DNA of 30,847 bases from Psilocybe azurescens (taxonomy: Eukaryota > Basidiomycota > Agaricomycetes > Agaricales > Agrocybaceae), in assembly GCA_023853785.1 (NCBI GenBank), contig JAJIRX010000780.1:1-30847 (forward strand). Reading direction: 5' to 3'. Position numbers and translations under genes: made by a program. Positions 29,770 to 30,847 of the stretch are shown here, piece by piece. Numbering within the stretch: the stretch's first letter is position 1; every line of letters begins with the position of its first letter. The notes under the pieces are model-generated. The model did not search any database. It was not told where the DNA came from and saw only the letters and a program-made list of their open reading frames with translations.

Positions 29770-30847
29770 GGTGGGCTGCTGGGTTTGTCGGTTTCCAAAG
29801 CTGGTGCCACAGACTACAGTAACACCGCTAGAAAGACCTGACCTCTTGGACATAGAGAAACCAAGAGCGCTGAGGAAGACTTACAAGCAAGCAAGAGGAG
29901 AGATACATGGAGGAGAGATACATGGAGGAGGCTGAAGACCAGCGGGTTCTCACGCTCAACGCTTTCGCATTGGAAATGGGCAGCGCCACATGAGCGTTGA
30001 GAACCGGATTAGGAATATAGTCTGTGAAGATTGTGAGTAAGGGCGTAGCCGTTTCTCGCATCAAAAATCGGCAGCGCCACATGAGTGTTGAGAACCAAAT
30101 TAGGATGTCTTGGGTGTCAAAATCTGACAGATACGTGAGGGTAGTGGCACGCAAACGTGGCGCCTGCAAAAATGGAGCACTAACCTAACTTGGAAAGAAT
30201 AGAGCATTGCTCACCGACGTTGAGGACGGTGAGCAAGTAGTAAGTAGCTTTATCACAATGAACTGGGACTGACTAGATGTAATACCTTGAATATTGAATG
30301 TACATTTATTTTCTATGCTGTAATTACAATACACAACACTAAGGGAACATGCAGTAGGGTGGATTCGAAGGTGGGAGCGATGATGGACAGAAAGGGAAGG
30401 GAGGCGGTGATGGGAGGCGGGACAGGAGGCGGAACAGGAGGCGGGACGGGACGAGAGGCGGACAGAACGGGAGGCGCGGGATGGAACATGTGTCAATTCG
30501 GGACACGGGATAGAAATGACGCATTGACCAAGCAGCGAGCGGGCGGCAATGCCGAGAATCGGGTAGTGTCGGGAGGAAGGGCGGGAAATGTTGCCGAGCA
30601 TTGTAATGCATGACAGGCGGCTACCAGACCTACGGTACCTGACGATAGATAATCTACCGAAGATAATCTGGATCTTATTATCTATTTAATCTTGTCTAAT
30701 CTACTATCTCTGCAATCGATTATCTTGTCTAATCTAATATCTTGTCTAATCTACAACGTTGAAGAGGAAAAGTAGAAAAGTGGGTATTTAGGCATAGGAA
30801 TATTGGAGGGTAAGAGGAATTAGCAAAAGCCGGCTAACTAGGTGGCG
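29770..30847 (-). repeat. Right terminal inverted repeat of the KDZ element (cut by the window end)
   Basis: It is the inverted copy of 20749-21834. Reading from 30847 inward gives CGCCACCTAGTTAGCCGG, the three 16 bp motifs, the GC-rich minisatellite, and the same MSKRSGLSSG start facing inward on the - strand (ATG at 29853). The similarity ends at GGTGGGCTGCT (29770). Confidence 0.9.
30688..30753 (-). repeat. Subterminal direct repeats, three 16 bp copies (right TIR)
   Basis: The complement of the left cluster: TATCTTGTCTAATCTA at 30738-30753 and 30721-30736, and AATCTTGTCTAATCTA at 30688-30703. Spacing is preserved from the left TIR. Confidence 0.85.

Larger units (their letters stand above)
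20749..30847. mobile_element. KDZ-type DNA transposon with ~1.08 kb terminal inverted repeats, at least 10.1 kb
   Basis: 20749-21834 recurs inverted at 29770-30847 with only scattered differences. The right copy runs to the last base of the window, so the true ends lie at or left of 20749 and at or beyond 30847. Between the repeats lie, all on the + strand, a KDZ transposase gene (21748-25275), gene B (26430-27802) and gene C (28194-29651). KDZ transposases define a DNA transposon superfamily that is abundant in basidiomycetes, and some fungal members carry extra genes. No TET/JBP gene is seen here. The target-site duplication cannot be checked in this window. Confidence 0.88.

Overview
The window looks like nuclear DNA of a basidiomycete fungus, probably an agaricomycete. 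The evidence is short GT-AG introns (41-74 bp), gag families of the kind common in mushroom genomes, a KDZ (Kyakuja/Dileera/Zisupton) transposase, and fungal versions of RPA14 and Cue3/ASCC2. Identifications come from motif reading and memory of families; no search was run.

Layout. (1) 1-5868: a Ty3/gypsy chromovirus on the + strand (Gypsy-1), with the last 25 bp of its 5' LTR at the window edge, gag, protease, RT/RNase H, integrase and chromodomain, two small extra ORFs after pol, and a 3' LTR at 5427-5868. It is full of frameshifts, and two catalytic aspartates have become glycine. (2) 5869-9832: the gag half of a second, unrelated gypsy-type element (Gypsy-2) on the - strand, with a probable LTR at 9524-9832. 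Gypsy-1 directly abuts its coding sequence, so Gypsy-1 is probably nested in it. (3) 9833-15525: gene-poor DNA with a decayed zinc-finger-like gene and a hairpin-rich ~190 bp segment. (4) 15526-20650: the host genes. These are a small two-exon protein kinase (-), an unrecognised coding exon (-), a Cue3/ASCC2-like CUE-domain gene (+), and convergent to it a compact four-exon gene for RPA14/Rfa3 (-) whose exons are each too short to stand out as ORFs. (5) 20749 to the window end: one large DNA transposon, at least 10.1 kb, with ~1.08 kb terminal inverted repeats (TIRs). It carries a multi-exon KDZ transposase and two further + strand genes. One of these (gene C) is a basic, multi-intron protein with an HMG-box-like stretch. 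The other (gene B) has a textbook-looking SUMO-interacting motif.

How the parts relate. The KDZ element is the most interesting object. Its left TIR includes the start codon and first 28 codons of the transposase gene, so the right TIR holds a second inward-facing copy of the same start. Three copies of a 16 bp motif lie near the outer end of each TIR. The left end of the element sits about 100 bp upstream of the RPA14 start codon, next to an ACGCGT (MCB-type) box. The transposase keeps all its clear splice sites but is broken by about ten single-base shifts, whereas the neighbouring host exons are almost free of them.
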